This document shows positions 44,045-53,227 of a stretch of DNA of 64,000 bases, in pieces; the first letter of the stretch is position 1; each line of letters opens with the position of its first letter. This stretch comes from Rhizosphaericola mali (GTDB lineage Bacteria > Bacteroidota > Bacteroidia > Chitinophagales > Chitinophagaceae): assembly GCF_004337365.2 (NCBI RefSeq), contig NZ_CP044016.1:1054001-1118000 (forward strand). The letters run 5' to 3'. The notes under the pieces are model-generated. The model saw nothing but the letters and a program-made list of their open reading frames with translations, was not told the DNA's origin and made no database searches. Made by a program: the position numbers and the translations under genes.

Positions 44045-44392
44045 ATGGAAAATGTAGTAGATAGCGCAATCACCGTATCAGAATCTGCGAAAGAATTTAT
44101 CGGTCAATTGATACAAGATCAAAAGAAACCTGCAGATTCATTTGTACGAGTGGGTGTAAAAGGTGGCGGATGTTCTGGTTTGACATATCAGATGGATTTT
44201 GATACAGAAATGAAACCAACGGATCAAGTATTTGAAGATAAAGGAGTTAAAATCGTAGTGGATATGAAAAGTCTTTTATATCTATACGGAACACAATTGG
44301 ATTTTTCAGGTGGTTTAAACGGAAAAGGATTGCATTTCAACAATCCAAATGCTACACGTACTTGTAGCTGTGGGGAAAGTTTTGCCGTGTAA
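44045..44392 (+). CDS. sufA: Iron-sulfur cluster assembly A-type carrier (SufA/IscA/HesB-like)
   Basis: A-type carriers accept Fe-S clusters from the scaffold and deliver them to target proteins. The 115-residue protein has the three invariant cysteines: Cys43 in GGGCSGLTYQM, and Cys107 and Cys109 in TRTCSCGESF. It is the first gene of the SUF operon here, 43 bases before sufB. ErpA or IscA-type naming is equally defensible. The SUF context supports SufA. Confidence 0.92.
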   Translation: MENVVDSAITVSESAKEFIGQLIQDQKKPADSFVRVGVKGGGCSGLTYQMDFDTEMKPTDQVFEDKGVKIVVDMKSLLYLYGTQLDFSGGLNGKGLHFNNPNATRTCSCGESFAV

Positions 44393-44435
44393 ATATTTTT
44401 ATAAGTAGCAGCGAGATGCTGATATAAAATTTGAA

Positions 44436-45884
44436 ATGAGTAACAATAACGACGATATATTAGAAAAACTGGCCACACAAGACTATGAATATGGTTTTGT
44501 GACAGATATCGATATGGATATCGCCAAAGCTGGTCTAGACGAAAACACCATTCGCTTTATTTCTGAAAAGAAAAATGAGCCAGAATGGATGTTGGAATGG
44601 AGATTAAAAGGTTATCGTGCTTTTTTGAAAGCACAAATGCCCTCTTGGCAATATTTTGAAATGCCGCCAATTGATTTTCAAAAAATCTCTTACTATGCGG
44701 CACCAAAAAAGAAAAAGAAATACGAAAGTTTGGATGAAGTTGATCCTGAATTGTTGGAGACTTTCGCTAAACTAGGGATTCCTTTAAATGAACAGAAACA
44801 ATTAGCGGGTGTTGCTGTGGATGCGGTTTTTGATAGCGTATCCGTGGCTACAACATACAAAAAGCAATTGAATGAATTAGGAATTATCTTTTGCTCCATC
44901 AGTGAAGCATTACAGGAGCATCCTGATTTAGTACGCAAATATTTAGGTTCAGTAGTTCCTCATTCAGATAATATTTTCAGTGCATTAAATGCTGCGGTAT
45001 TTTCAGATGGTTCATTTGTATATATTCCAAAGGGGGTAAGATGTCCGATGGAATTATCTACTTATTTCCGTATTAATTCTGAAAATACAGGTCAATTTGA
45101 ACGTACCTTAATTATCGCTGATGAAGGTAGTTATGTAAGTTATTTAGAGGGGTGTACAGCTCCGCAACGTGATGAAAATCAATTACATGCGGCGGTTGTT
45201 GAAATGGTTGCTTTAGATAATGCGGAGATTAAATATAGCACGGTTCAAAACTGGTATCCTGGTGACAAAGATGGTAAAGGTGGTATCTATAACTTTGTTA
45301 CAAAACGTGGTGCTTGTCGTGGAGTCAATTCTAAAATATCTTGGACACAAGTAGAAACAGGTTCTGCCATTACTTGGAAATATCCTAGCGTAATTTTGCA
45401 AGGAGATAATTCCAATGGTGAGTTTTATTCTGTTGCTGTAACAAAGAACAAACAAATAGCGGATACTGGAACGAAGATGATCCATATCGGAAAAAATACA
45501 CGCAGTCGTATTATTTCCAAAGGTATTTCTGCTGGCAATGGTCAAAATAGTTATCGTGGTCTTGTTTCTTTGGGAGCGAAAGCGGATTATGCACGTAATT
45601 TCACGCAATGTGATTCTTTATTAATTGGAGACAGATGCGGTGCGCATACATTTCCATATATTGATTCAAAAAATCCGACAGCTAAATTGGAACACGAAGC
45701 AACTACTTCCAAAATAGGTGAAGATCAAATATTCTATTTGAATCAAAGAGGTATCGATACCGAACAAGCTGTAGCATTGATTGTCAATGGTTATGCTCGT
45801 GAAGTCTTGGATAATTTGCCCATGGAATTTGCCGTTGAGGCGCAAAAATTACTGTCCTTGACATTAGAAGGAAGTGTAGGTTAG
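44436..45884 (+). CDS. sufB: Fe-S cluster assembly protein SufB
   Basis: SufB is the core scaffold of the SufBC2D complex, where sulfur and iron assemble into clusters. The 482-residue protein has the SufB-type N-terminus ([17 protein letters not shown]), [25 protein letters not shown] with its cysteine, [10 protein letters not shown], and the C-terminal [21 protein letters not shown]. SufB-specific features separate it from its paralog SufD encoded downstream. It is a cytoplasmic protein of full family length. Confidence 0.95.
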   Translation: MSNNNDDILEKLATQDYEYGFVTDIDMDIAKAGLDENTIRFISEKKNEPEWMLEWRLKGYRAFLKAQMPSWQYFEMPPIDFQKISYYAAPKKKKKYESLDEVDPELLETFAKLGIPLNEQKQLAGVAVDAVFDSVSVATTYKKQLNELGIIFCSISEALQEHPDLVRKYLGSVVPHSDNIFSALNAAVFSDGSFVYIPKGVRCPMELSTYFRINSENTGQFERTLIIADEGSYVSYLEGCTAPQRDENQLHAAVVEMVALDNAEIKYSTVQNWYPGDKDGKGGIYNFVTKRGACRGVNSKISWTQVETGSAITWKYPSVILQGDNSNGEFYSVAVTKNKQIADTGTKMIHIGKNTRSRIISKGISAGNGQNSYRGLVSLGAKADYARNFTQCDSLLIGDRCGAHTFPYIDSKNPTAKLEHEATTSKIGEDQIFYLNQRGIDTEQAVALIVNGYAREVLDNLPMEFAVEAQKLLSLTLEGSVG

Positions 45885-45905
45885 AATTAAAAATTATTTA
45901 TAAAA

Positions 45906-45921
45906 GCGAATTTTTATTCGC
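45906..45921 (+). other. Small hairpin between sufB and sufC
   Basis: A 6-bp stem (GCGAAT at 45906-45911 with ATTCGC at 45916-45921) and a 4-base loop lie in the 68-base gap. There is no T-run after it, so it is not a normal terminator. It may shield the mRNA from exonuclease. Confidence 0.4.
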
Positions 45922-45952
45922 ATCAAATACAACATAGTTAAATAGCGATTAG

Positions 45953-46711
45953 ATGTTAAGTATAAGAAATTTACATGCTAAAGTAGGAGATAAGGAAATC
46001 TTGAAGGGCATCAACTTAGAAATTGGTGCTGGTGAGGTACACGCTATCATGGGACCTAATGGTTCTGGTAAAAGCTCTCTAGCTTCTGTATTGGCAGGAA
46101 AAGAGGATTACGAAGTAACAGATGGTGAGGTTATTTTCAATGGTAAAAATCTATTGGATATGGCTCCCGAAATCCGCGCTCGTGAAGGTGTGTTTTTAGC
46201 ATTTCAATACCCTATAGAAATACCTGGTGTATCCAATATTAACTTTTTGAAAACTGCTGTGAACGATGTTCGCGAACATCGTGGTCTGGCTCCATTGACT
46301 CCTAAAGAGTTTTTGCAATTGACAAGAGACAAACAAAAACTAGTAGAATTTGACGCCAAATTGGTGAATCGTTCTTTGAATGAAGGATTTTCTGGTGGTG
46401 AAAAAAAGAGAAACGAAATATTGCAATTAGCGATGCTAGATCCAATGTTGTCCATTTTGGATGAAACCGATTCTGGTTTGGATATTGATGCTTTGCGTAT
46501 TGTTTCTAACGGTGTAAACAAATTACGTAGTGAAAAGAATGCATTTGTCATGATTACGCACTACCAAAGATTGTTGAATTATATTGTTCCTGATTTTGTA
46601 CACGTATTATGGAATGGTCGTATCGTAAAAACGGGAACGAAAGAATTAGCTTTAGAATTAGAAGAAAAAGGCTATGACTGGTTAAAGAAACAAACTGCCG
46701 AAGTGGAATAA
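45953..46711 (+). CDS. sufC: Fe-S cluster assembly ATPase SufC
   Basis: SufC is the ABC-type ATPase of the SufBC2D complex. Its ATP hydrolysis drives the shape change needed for cluster assembly. The 252-residue protein has Walker A GPNGSGKSS (34-42), the signature motif FSGGEKKRNEILQ, Walker B LSILDETDSGLDID and the switch His in MITHYQR. It has no membrane partner domain, as expected. It lies between sufB and sufD. Confidence 0.95.
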   Translation: MLSIRNLHAKVGDKEILKGINLEIGAGEVHAIMGPNGSGKSSLASVLAGKEDYEVTDGEVIFNGKNLLDMAPEIRAREGVFLAFQYPIEIPGVSNINFLKTAVNDVREHRGLAPLTPKEFLQLTRDKQKLVEFDAKLVNRSLNEGFSGGEKKRNEILQLAMLDPMLSILDETDSGLDIDALRIVSNGVNKLRSEKNAFVMITHYQRLLNYIVPDFVHVLWNGRIVKTGTKELALELEEKGYDWLKKQTAEVE

Positions 46712-46786
46712 TCGCTTCGTTTTCATTTATTTAGTTTGTTTCATGATCTATTTATCCGAATACGGAAATAGAAAATTATTTTAATT

Positions 46787-48118
46787 ATGTCTAATCAAAT
46801 AGCTACAGCAAATATTTTTGATCAATTAGTTGAATCTTTCAACTTACAATCCAAAGATGGATCTGCGCTTGCTGCATTGCAGGAAAAAGCGTTAGACGCA
46901 TTTAAGGAAAATGGTTTTCCAACTATCAAAAATGAATATTGGCGTTTTACCAATGTCAAACCATTTTTGAATGACAATTTTCAATTCAATGATGCTTTTG
47001 TCTCCATTGAAAAAGATAACTTGGAAACCATCATTTCTGACAATGCTATTCCTAATTTGGATGCTTATAAATTAGTTTTGGTAAATGGAGCTATCAATTT
47101 TGAATTATCCATTTTACCTGATAGCAACAACGTAACTATCCAACCTGTTTCGGCTGCAAAAAATACAGAATTTTTTGTAAATGCTATCAATAACAGAATG
47201 GATGTTAAAGATGCAAAAGATGCATTTGTTGCCATCAATACTGCTCTTTTCCAAGATGGTTTTTGTATCGAAGTAAAAAGTGGTTTTACTTTGGATAAAC
47301 CTATCCATATTTTTCAGATATTTCAAGCAAATGCCAATGTATTTATCCAACCAAGAAACTTGGTAGTGGTAAATAAAAGTGCCAATATTGAAATTATTGA
47401 GACTGGAGTTTGTTTAGGTGAAAATGTATATTTTATCAATAGTGTTTCTGATTTACAAATAGCAGAAAATGCTTTATTAGTACATTCTATCGTTCAAGAT
47501 GGAAAAACGACAGAACGCTATATCAACAATACGCAAGTATCCCAACAAAGAGATAGTCGTTACGAAAATTATATTTACAGTATTCCTGAGGCTCAACTTA
47601 TCAGAAATAATCTGAATGTGGAATTGGAAAGTCAGAATACAGAGACGCACATGTATGGATTGTATCTTTCTGGTAAAGGACAAGTGATTGATAATCATTC
47701 ATTAGTAGATCATTTGAATCCCAATTGCCAAAGTAATCAATTGTACAAAGGGGTGATGATTGAAGGTGGACGAGCTGTATTTAATGGCCGGATTTATGTT
47801 CATGAAGATGCACAGAAAACCAATGCATTTCAATCCAATAATAACATGTTATTTTCTGATGAATCTGTAATTAATTCCAAACCGCAATTGGAAATTTATG
47901 CAGATGATGTGAAATGTAGTCATGGTACAACAATTGGTCAATATGATAAAGATGCATTGTTTTATTTGCAAGCACGTGGATTGGCAGAGTCGCAAGCAAG
48001 AGCGATGTTGGTAAATGCGTTTGCAAATGATGTAACGAGCAAAATTCCGAATGAAGCTTTACGTGAATATGTAGAAGAAAAAGTAAGCTATATAATTAGC
48101 AATGCAGAAGTAAAATAG
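46787..48118 (+). CDS. sufD: Fe-S cluster assembly protein SufD
   Basis: SufD pairs with SufB in the scaffold complex and is thought to aid iron entry. The 443-residue protein has the SufD-type N-terminal helical part (TIKNEYWRFTNVKPFL) and the beta-helical core ending in DDVKCSHGTTIGQYDKDALFYLQARGL, with the conserved Cys-Ser-His. The closing LREYVEEKVSYI matches the SufB/SufD C-terminal helix. It is less conserved than SufB, as usual. Confidence 0.93.
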   Translation: MSNQIATANIFDQLVESFNLQSKDGSALAALQEKALDAFKENGFPTIKNEYWRFTNVKPFLNDNFQFNDAFVSIEKDNLETIISDNAIPNLDAYKLVLVNGAINFELSILPDSNNVTIQPVSAAKNTEFFVNAINNRMDVKDAKDAFVAINTALFQDGFCIEVKSGFTLDKPIHIFQIFQANANVFIQPRNLVVVNKSANIEIIETGVCLGENVYFINSVSDLQIAENALLVHSIVQDGKTTERYINNTQVSQQRDSRYENYIYSIPEAQLIRNNLNVELESQNTETHMYGLYLSGKGQVIDNHSLVDHLNPNCQSNQLYKGVMIEGGRAVFNGRIYVHEDAQKTNAFQSNNNMLFSDESVINSKPQLEIYADDVKCSHGTTIGQYDKDALFYLQARGLAESQARAMLVNAFANDVTSKIPNEALREYVEEKVSYIISNAEVK

Positions 48119-48163
48119 ACAATAGCGCGCGAAGGATTTTAAGAAGGGTAGAAGCACAACATT

Positions 48164-49396
48164 ATGATTGAAACAAAATTAGACATACAAAAGATAAGGA
48201 AGGAATTTCCCATACTAGACCAAAAGGTATATAATAAACCTTTAGTTTATTTGGATAATGCTGCGACAACGCAAAAACCTAAACTTGTCTTAGATGCTTT
48301 GGAAGAATATTATACCACGATCAACAGCAATGTACATCGTGGCGTACATATTTTGAGCCAAAGAGCAACGGAAGCTTACGAAGTTTCTAGGAAAAAAATC
48401 GCTGCATTTATCAATGCAAAACATGATTATGAAGTGATTTTTACAAAAGGAACGACAGATAGTTTGAATCTGGTTGCCAATTGTTTCGGTCGTAAATTTT
48501 TGAAACCTGGCGATTCTGTGCTTGTTTCTGCAATGGAACATCACAGTAATATTGTTCCTTGGCAAATCACATGTGAAGAACATGGAGCGCAATTGAAAGT
48601 GATTCCTATTTTGGAAAATGGAGAGTTGGATTTAGTAAAATTGGACGAACTTTTAGATGATCCAACGTTGAAATTTCTTTCTTTGACCTATGTTTCTAAT
48701 ACTTTGGGAACTGTAAATCCCGTAAAAGAAATCATTGAAAAGGCACATGTAAAAGACATACCTGTGATGTTAGATGTTGCGCAAGCAATTCAACACATGC
48801 CATTGGATGTACAAGATTTGGATGTAGAGTTTGTTGCATTTTCTGGTCATAAAATGTATGGTCCTACTGGGATCGGATGTCTTTATGGAAAAGAAGAATG
48901 GTTAAATAAATTACCTCCTTATCAAGGTGGTGGTGATATGATCAAAGAAGTAACATTTGCAAAAACGATTTATAACGATCTACCTTTCAAATTTGAAGCA
49001 GGAACTCCTGATATTTCTGGTGCGATTGTATTGGGGTATGCTGTTGATTTTTTGGAACAAATTGGAATTGAACAAATCCAAGAAGCGGAGCATGAACTGA
49101 TGACGTATGCATTAGGACAACTTTCTGCTATTCCTGATTTGAAATTTATAGGCGAAGCGAAAAATCGTACTGGTGGCATTTCTTTTTTGGTGGGAAATAT
49201 TCATCCATTTGATTTAGGTGAAATTTTAGACAAACAAGGAATTGCAGTTCGTACGGGACACCATTGTTGTCAACCATTGATGGGTATTTATCATATTCCA
49301 GGTACCGTGAGAGCTTCATTTGCCATATATAATACAAAAGAAGAAATTGATCAATTGGCAGTGGGTATCGAAAAAGCTGCTGCAATTTTAAAATAG
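48164..49396 (+). CDS. sufS: Cysteine desulfurase SufS
   Basis: SufS takes sulfur from cysteine, using PLP, and passes it to SufE. The 410-residue class V aminotransferase-fold protein has VYLDNAATTQKPK, NVHRGVHILSQRAT, AMEHHSNIVPWQ, the PLP lysine in AFSGHKMYGPTG, and the catalytic Cys368 in RTGHHCCQPLM. The second Cys (369) replaces the usual Ala, a common variant. It is a group II desulfurase with a short Cys loop, which fits the presence of sufE next to it. Confidence 0.95.
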   Translation: MIETKLDIQKIRKEFPILDQKVYNKPLVYLDNAATTQKPKLVLDALEEYYTTINSNVHRGVHILSQRATEAYEVSRKKIAAFINAKHDYEVIFTKGTTDSLNLVANCFGRKFLKPGDSVLVSAMEHHSNIVPWQITCEEHGAQLKVIPILENGELDLVKLDELLDDPTLKFLSLTYVSNTLGTVNPVKEIIEKAHVKDIPVMLDVAQAIQHMPLDVQDLDVEFVAFSGHKMYGPTGIGCLYGKEEWLNKLPPYQGGGDMIKEVTFAKTIYNDLPFKFEAGTPDISGAIVLGYAVDFLEQIGIEQIQEAEHELMTYALGQLSAIPDLKFIGEAKNRTGGISFLVGNIHPFDLGEILDKQGIAVRTGHHCCQPLMGIYHIPGTVRASFAIYNTKEEIDQLAVGIEKAAAILK

Positions 49397-49407
49397 GATT
49401 TAATAAG

Positions 49408-49833
49408 ATGACAATCGAAGAACAACAGCAAGAAATTATTGAAGATTTTGAATTCTTGACTGATTGGATGGACAAATACGAAATGATTATTCAGTTAGGT
49501 AAAGAATTACCACTGATTGATGAAAAATATAAAACGGAAGATTATAAAATTAAAGGTTGTCAGTCTCAAGTGTGGGTACATGCAGATTACAATAATGGCG
49601 TAATTGATTTCACTGCAGACAGCGATGCAATCATTACAAAAGGATTGATTAGCATGATTATCAAAGTTTATTCAGGTCATACACCTGCGGAGATTTTGGA
49701 TAATAATCTACATTTTATTGATGAGATTGGACTTCATAGCCATTTGTCTCCAACAAGATCTAATGGATTGTCTTCCATGGTAAAACAAATAAAAGAATAT
49801 GCTTTCGCTCTTCAAAAATTGGAACAAAAGTAA
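49408..49833 (+). CDS. sufE: Sulfur acceptor protein SufE
   Basis: SufE accepts persulfide sulfur from SufS and carries it to SufB. The 141-residue protein has the acceptor Cys51 in IKGCQSQVWV, the same position as in E. coli SufE. It also has the typical N-terminal DFEFLTDWMDKYEMIIQLGKELP and the HLSPTRSNGLSSMVKQIKEYA helix. It starts 11 bases after sufS. Its end overlaps a possible upstream start (49799) of the next gene. Confidence 0.95.
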   Translation: MTIEEQQQEIIEDFEFLTDWMDKYEMIIQLGKELPLIDEKYKTEDYKIKGCQSQVWVHADYNNGVIDFTADSDAIITKGLISMIIKVYSGHTPAEILDNNLHFIDEIGLHSHLSPTRSNGLSSMVKQIKEYAFALQKLEQK

Positions 49834-49897
49834 GGATGATCCAAAGTCTAAATGCTCTTCTCAACCGAAAAGCAAACAAGATGATGGTGTGTCAAAT

Positions 49898-49904
49898 AAG
49901 GAGG
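49898..49904 (+). promoter_or_regulatory. Shine-Dalgarno site AAGGAGG before the DUF59 gene
   Basis: AAGGAGG lies 5 bases before ATG 49910. It is the clearest ribosome binding site I saw in the window and supports that ATG over the longer start at 49799. Confidence 0.6.
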
Positions 49905-49909
49905 TAGTT

Positions 49910-50326
49910 ATGTCAGAAGAATCAATGGAAAATAAGGCTTCGGAAGAAATTAAGAATGAAACGCAAGAACCTTTGGATAGTTTGGGTGAACAAATCGAAG
50001 ATGATATTTTGAATAATAATGGATTGACCATTCGAGATAAAATTGAATTGGCACTTCATACTGTTTACGATCCTGAAATTCCAGTAAATATTATGGAATT
50101 GGGGTTGGTGTACAAGATTGAGATTAAGGAAAATAATGTCATTTTTGTAACGATGACATTAACAGCTCCAGGTTGTCCAGTTGCAGGAGATATTCTTTTA
50201 GAAGTGGAGGATAAAATCAAGGCTATTGAAGGCGTAACAGAAGTACACGTACAATTGACTTTTGAGCCACAATGGACAAAGGATATGATGTCTGAAGAAG
50301 CTAAACTAGAATTAGGATTTCTCTAA
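49910..50326 (+). CDS. DUF59 domain protein (SufT/MIP18-like Fe-S assembly factor)
   Basis: This 138-residue protein has an acidic N-terminal stretch, then a DUF59 domain with RDKIELALHTVYDPEIPVNIMELGLVYKI and the Cys-containing TLTAPGCPVAGDILLEV. DUF59 proteins such as SufT help mature Fe-S proteins. It is the last SUF gene here. A longer frame begins at ATG 49799, overlapping sufE by 35 bases, and adds 37 Lys/Ser-rich residues. I chose 49910 because of the AAGGAGG site just before it. Confidence 0.88.
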   Translation: MSEESMENKASEEIKNETQEPLDSLGEQIEDDILNNNGLTIRDKIELALHTVYDPEIPVNIMELGLVYKIEIKENNVIFVTMTLTAPGCPVAGDILLEVEDKIKAIEGVTEVHVQLTFEPQWTKDMMSEEAKLELGFL

Positions 50327-50350
50327 ATTGTAAAATTGTAAATTTTCATT

Positions 50351-50809
50351 TTGTATAAGACTGTACTCATTTTATTTTTAGTGTGTTTTGCGTGCTATTT
50401 GCCATTTAGCAGAAGACCTGATTTTGTTGATGGAAAGTATACAGAAGGTGTGGTAGTGGATTCTTTGAATATCAAAACCAATCAGCATTTCCCTAGAGTA
50501 AAATATGAGTATAGCTTGCATCAATACCAAACTTTTGATCCTGCATATGTTTTGAATAAATATACTAGAGGTCAAAAAGTAAAAGTGATATACGAGGACG
50601 CACATCCTGAAAAAGCTTCTGTTTATCGTATGTGGGGCTATTGGGTTCGATGGAAGGAGATATTAGCTTGTATAGTGATTTATATATTATTACTTCAATT
50701 ATCTATTGCAATAACAAGCAATCCATCACAAGAGCGTCTGGATGATATCGAGGCAGAAGAGAAAGCACCGAAGATTAGAAAACCAAGATATGATGGCAAT
50801 ACTTTCTAA
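50351..50809 (+). CDS. Small membrane protein, DUF3592-like
   Basis: This 152-residue protein has an N-terminal membrane helix (TVLILFLVCFACYLPF), an extracytoplasmic beta-rich part (GKYTEGVVVDSLN...FPRVKYEYSL...GQKVKVIYEDAHPEKASVY), and a second helix (ILACIVIYILLLQLSIAI). The VKVIYEDAHPEKASVYR segment is typical of DUF3592, whose role is unknown. TTG at 50351 is the only start before the first helix. It trails the SUF genes by 24 bases and may be co-transcribed. A terminator overlaps its stop codon. Confidence 0.78.
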   Translation: MYKTVLILFLVCFACYLPFSRRPDFVDGKYTEGVVVDSLNIKTNQHFPRVKYEYSLHQYQTFDPAYVLNKYTRGQKVKVIYEDAHPEKASVYRMWGYWVRWKEILACIVIYILLLQLSIAITSNPSQERLDDIEAEEKAPKIRKPRYDGNTF

Positions 50810-50823
50810 GTATTGCTTTTTTT
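50796..50823 (+). terminator. Terminator after the SUF operon block
   Basis: A 9-bp stem (50796-50804 with 50808-50816), a 3-base loop and seven T residues form an intrinsic terminator that overlaps the stop codon of the DUF3592-like gene (50807-50809). Confidence 0.88.
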
Positions 50824-50848
50824 ATGTAAGTGGTTCATTTGTAGTGTA

Positions 50849-50879
50849 TTTGTAGGGGTATTTTATCCAAATTCTTTTG
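50849..50879 (+). promoter_or_regulatory. Promoter of the GH30 gene
   Basis: TTTG (50849-50852) and TTCTTTTG (50872-50879, one mismatch to TAnnTTTG) are separated by exactly 19 bases, the usual Bacteroidota spacing. Transcription would begin near 50886, leaving a leader of about 50 bases before ATG 50937. Confidence 0.5.
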
Positions 50880-50936
50880 CTAAAATCCAATGAAATATCC
50901 GTTCTTTGTTTCGATTGTTTAACGATAAATAGAAAT

Positions 50937-52388
50937 ATGAATTTGAAAAATTACAAATACTTTTTAAGTATTGGATTGCTGTCGATTGCACACTTTAACA
51001 CAATAGAAGCACAGAAAACAAAGACGCCAATTTCTTATTGGACGGTTGCCGGAACGGACACGCTTTTGAAAAAAGTTCCTATCAATTATAGTTCTGAAAC
51101 GATTGATCAACCAAAAGAAGTGGATGCATTTGTTTTTATTGATTCGAAACATCAATTTCAACAATTAATTGGCTTTGGTGGAGCTATTACGGACGCATCT
51201 GCGGAAGTATTTGCTAAATTATCCAAACCGCAACAAGTGGAATTTCTCAAAGCATATTATGGAAAGAATGATGATGGACTAAACTATGATGTCGTTCGTA
51301 CCAATATAGCAAGTTGTGATTTCTCGAGTGACACATATAATTATGTACAGGAAAATGACAAAGATTTAAAAACATTTTCTATTGCACATGACGAGAAATA
51401 TCGTATTCCTCTTTTGCAACAAGCAGCACAATACATCGGCAAAGATCAAATGAAATTATTTGTTAGTCCTTGGAGTCCTCCAGCTTGGATGAAGGATAAT
51501 AACAGCGTTGTAAAAGGCGGTCATTTATTGAAAGAATATTATGGCGCTTGGGCCAATTATTTTGTCAAATATATTCAAGCATTAGAATCTCGTAATCTTC
51601 CAGTATGGGGCTTGACGGTTCAAAATGAGCCAATGGCTGTACAAACTTGGGAATCTTGCCAATTCTCTGCTGAAATGGAAAGGGATTTTATCAAAAATAA
51701 TCTTGGACCCACTCTTTGGAAAAATGGAATGAAAGATAAAAAAATGATTGTCTGGGATCATAATCGTGATTTGATTTATCAATATGCATCAACAATTTTG
51801 AATGATCCAGAAGCTGCGAAATATGTTTGGGGTACTGGGATTCATTGGTATGAAACTTGGAATTCTAAAGTGCAATTATTTCAAAATGAAGTAGCGGTGA
51901 AACAATCTTTCCCTGATAAACATTTGATATTCACAGAAGGTTGTTTGGAAAAATTTGATTATTCCAAAATCATGGATAAAAAATTAGGCGAATTGTATGG
52001 AAATAATATTTTAAATGATTTGAATAGCGGGGTAGAAGCGTGGACCGATTGGAATATCTTGTTAGATCAAAATGGTGGGCCTAATCATGTCGGTAACTAT
52101 TGTTTTGCGCCAGTTATCGCAGATTTGGATAAAAAAGAAGTCGTTTATACTTTGGCGTATTATTATATTGGGCAATTTTCCAAATATATCAAACCTGGTG
52201 CTAAGCGCATCGCTACTTCCACCAATGTAGCAAAACTAGGAGTTACATCTTTTCAAAATATTGATGGAAGCATTGCAACGATAGTTTTAAACCAAAGTGA
52301 TGAAACGCTTAAATATAAATTACTTTTAAATAAAAAAGTAGTTGAGGTGACTAGTTCTCCGCATTCTATTGGTACGATATTACTTTAA
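50937..52388 (+). CDS. Secreted glycoside hydrolase family 30 protein
   Basis: This 483-residue protein has a signal peptide (KYFLSIGLLSIAHFNTIEA) and a GH30 (beta/alpha)8 barrel with side beta-domain. Diagnostic segments are QLIGFGGAITDASAEVF, FVSPWSPPAWMKDN, the acid/base Glu231 in VWGLTVQNEPMAVQTWESC, HWYETW, and the nucleophile Glu334 in LIFTEGC. GH30 includes glucosylceramidases and beta-1,6-glucanases. The sequence suggests subfamily 1 or 3, but the substrate is not certain. ATG 50937 is chosen. An in-frame TTG at 50877 lies within the promoter -7 element. The C-terminus is a beta-sandwich (KLLLNKKVVEVTSSPHSIGTILL). Confidence 0.92.
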   Translation: MNLKNYKYFLSIGLLSIAHFNTIEAQKTKTPISYWTVAGTDTLLKKVPINYSSETIDQPKEVDAFVFIDSKHQFQQLIGFGGAITDASAEVFAKLSKPQQVEFLKAYYGKNDDGLNYDVVRTNIASCDFSSDTYNYVQENDKDLKTFSIAHDEKYRIPLLQQAAQYIGKDQMKLFVSPWSPPAWMKDNNSVVKGGHLLKEYYGAWANYFVKYIQALESRNLPVWGLTVQNEPMAVQTWESCQFSAEMERDFIKNNLGPTLWKNGMKDKKMIVWDHNRDLIYQYASTILNDPEAAKYVWGTGIHWYETWNSKVQLFQNEVAVKQSFPDKHLIFTEGCLEKFDYSKIMDKKLGELYGNNILNDLNSGVEAWTDWNILLDQNGGPNHVGNYCFAPVIADLDKKEVVYTLAYYYIGQFSKYIKPGAKRIATSTNVAKLGVTSFQNIDGSIATIVLNQSDETLKYKLLLNKKVVEVTSSPHSIGTILL

Positions 52389-52416
52389 AAAAAGCGACTC
52401 TAAAGTCGCTTTTTTA
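52388..52416. terminator. Bidirectional terminator between GH30 and the repeat protein gene
   Basis: A stem of GCGACT (52395-52400) with AGTCGC (52405-52410) is extended by an A-run at 52388-52394 and six T residues at 52411-52416. The flanking genes converge, so it works for both. Confidence 0.88.
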
Positions 52417-52417
52417 T

Positions 52418-53068
52418 TTATCTAACTTGTATTGATGAATTGTCTTTTTGTAATTTGGTGACGATCTTCACCAATATTAAATCAGTCAATCCACTAAGAT
52501 TAGAATCAATGTTTAAATTATTTACATCACCAACTGCATTGTTTAAATTATACTCCACAGTTTGATCTCCAATTTTGGAAATTCGATCATCTAGTTTATA
52601 TTCAATATTCAAATCCCCAATTTTTCTAATACGGTTTTCTAAATCATAATTTATCTGATTAGAGCCAATTTGACAAATTTGTTCATTCATATCGTATAGA
52701 ATTTCCAAATCTCCTATTTTAGTAACTTGATCGTCTGGGTTGTATTCAACAACTTCATTCCCAATTTCGTTTATACGATTTTCAGAATCATAGCCAATTG
52801 GTGCGGTTCCTATTTGAATAATTTGATCATCAGTATTGTATAAAACACGAAGATTTCCAACTTTATCAACTCTGTCTTTTGAATTATAATTAATGTCTAA
52901 ATTTCCAATTTTATCAATTCTACTTTGTAAATTATACTCAATATTTAGATTTTGAATAGAATATAGATTTTGTATTAGAAAATATTTTAGTGTATTATTT
53001 AAAGTCGTTTGTGCTGATGTTTCCGTCTGAATGAATAGCAAACAAATGCTGATATATAGATATTTCAT
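52418..53068 (-). CDS. Secreted protein with nine tandem 16-residue repeats
   Basis: This 216-residue protein has a signal peptide (YLYISICLLFIQTETSA) and then nine head-to-tail repeats of 16 residues at about residues 40-183, plus a degenerate tenth. The repeat is roughly (N/D)L-x-I-x-Y-N-x-x-D-R-I-x-K-I-G. The invariant positions are the Tyr, an Asp/Asn-rich turn, a branched residue, and the final Ile-Gly. This predicts two short strands per unit and a repetitive beta structure. I recall similar IG-x-Y-D repeats in uncharacterised Bacteroidota periplasmic proteins and a loose likeness to YD/Rhs repeats. No function is known to me. The C-terminal 30 residues have no T9SS domain. Confidence 0.82.
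   Translation of the reverse strand: MKYLYISICLLFIQTETSAQTTLNNTLKYFLIQNLYSIQNLNIEYNLQSRIDKIGNLDINYNSKDRVDKVGNLRVLYNTDDQIIQIGTAPIGYDSENRINEIGNEVVEYNPDDQVTKIGDLEILYDMNEQICQIGSNQINYDLENRIRKIGDLNIEYKLDDRISKIGDQTVEYNLNNAVGDVNNLNIDSNLSGLTDLILVKIVTKLQKDNSSIQVR
52520..52951 (-). repeat. Nine tandem 48-bp coding repeats
   Basis: These encode nine 16-residue units of the repeat protein. The units share the protein pattern but differ at many DNA positions, so the array looks old and selected for protein structure. Confidence 0.75.
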
Positions 53069-53171
53069 AGTATGTTGTTATAATTAATTCTATAATGAAT
53101 TGACTTATAATATTCGTATAAAGTTTAATGAATTATTTTATAAATAATTCAAAATAACAATATCATAACGC

Positions 53172-53208
53172 AAAGAGGAACTTTTCAATGATTAAAAAGT
53201 TCCTCTTT
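53172..53208 (-). terminator. Terminator of the glgA-glgC operon
   Basis: A perfect 14-bp stem (53172-53185 with 53195-53208) and a 9-base loop lie just past the glgC stop codon on the minus strand. The T-run on that strand is short (three T), so termination may be less than complete. Confidence 0.75.
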
Positions 53209-53227
53209 TATATAGAATTATAATTTA

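Noticed and set aside
45213-45608. 131-residue minus-strand frame inside sufB
   Set aside because: It is antisense to a highly conserved gene and has no recognisable domain.
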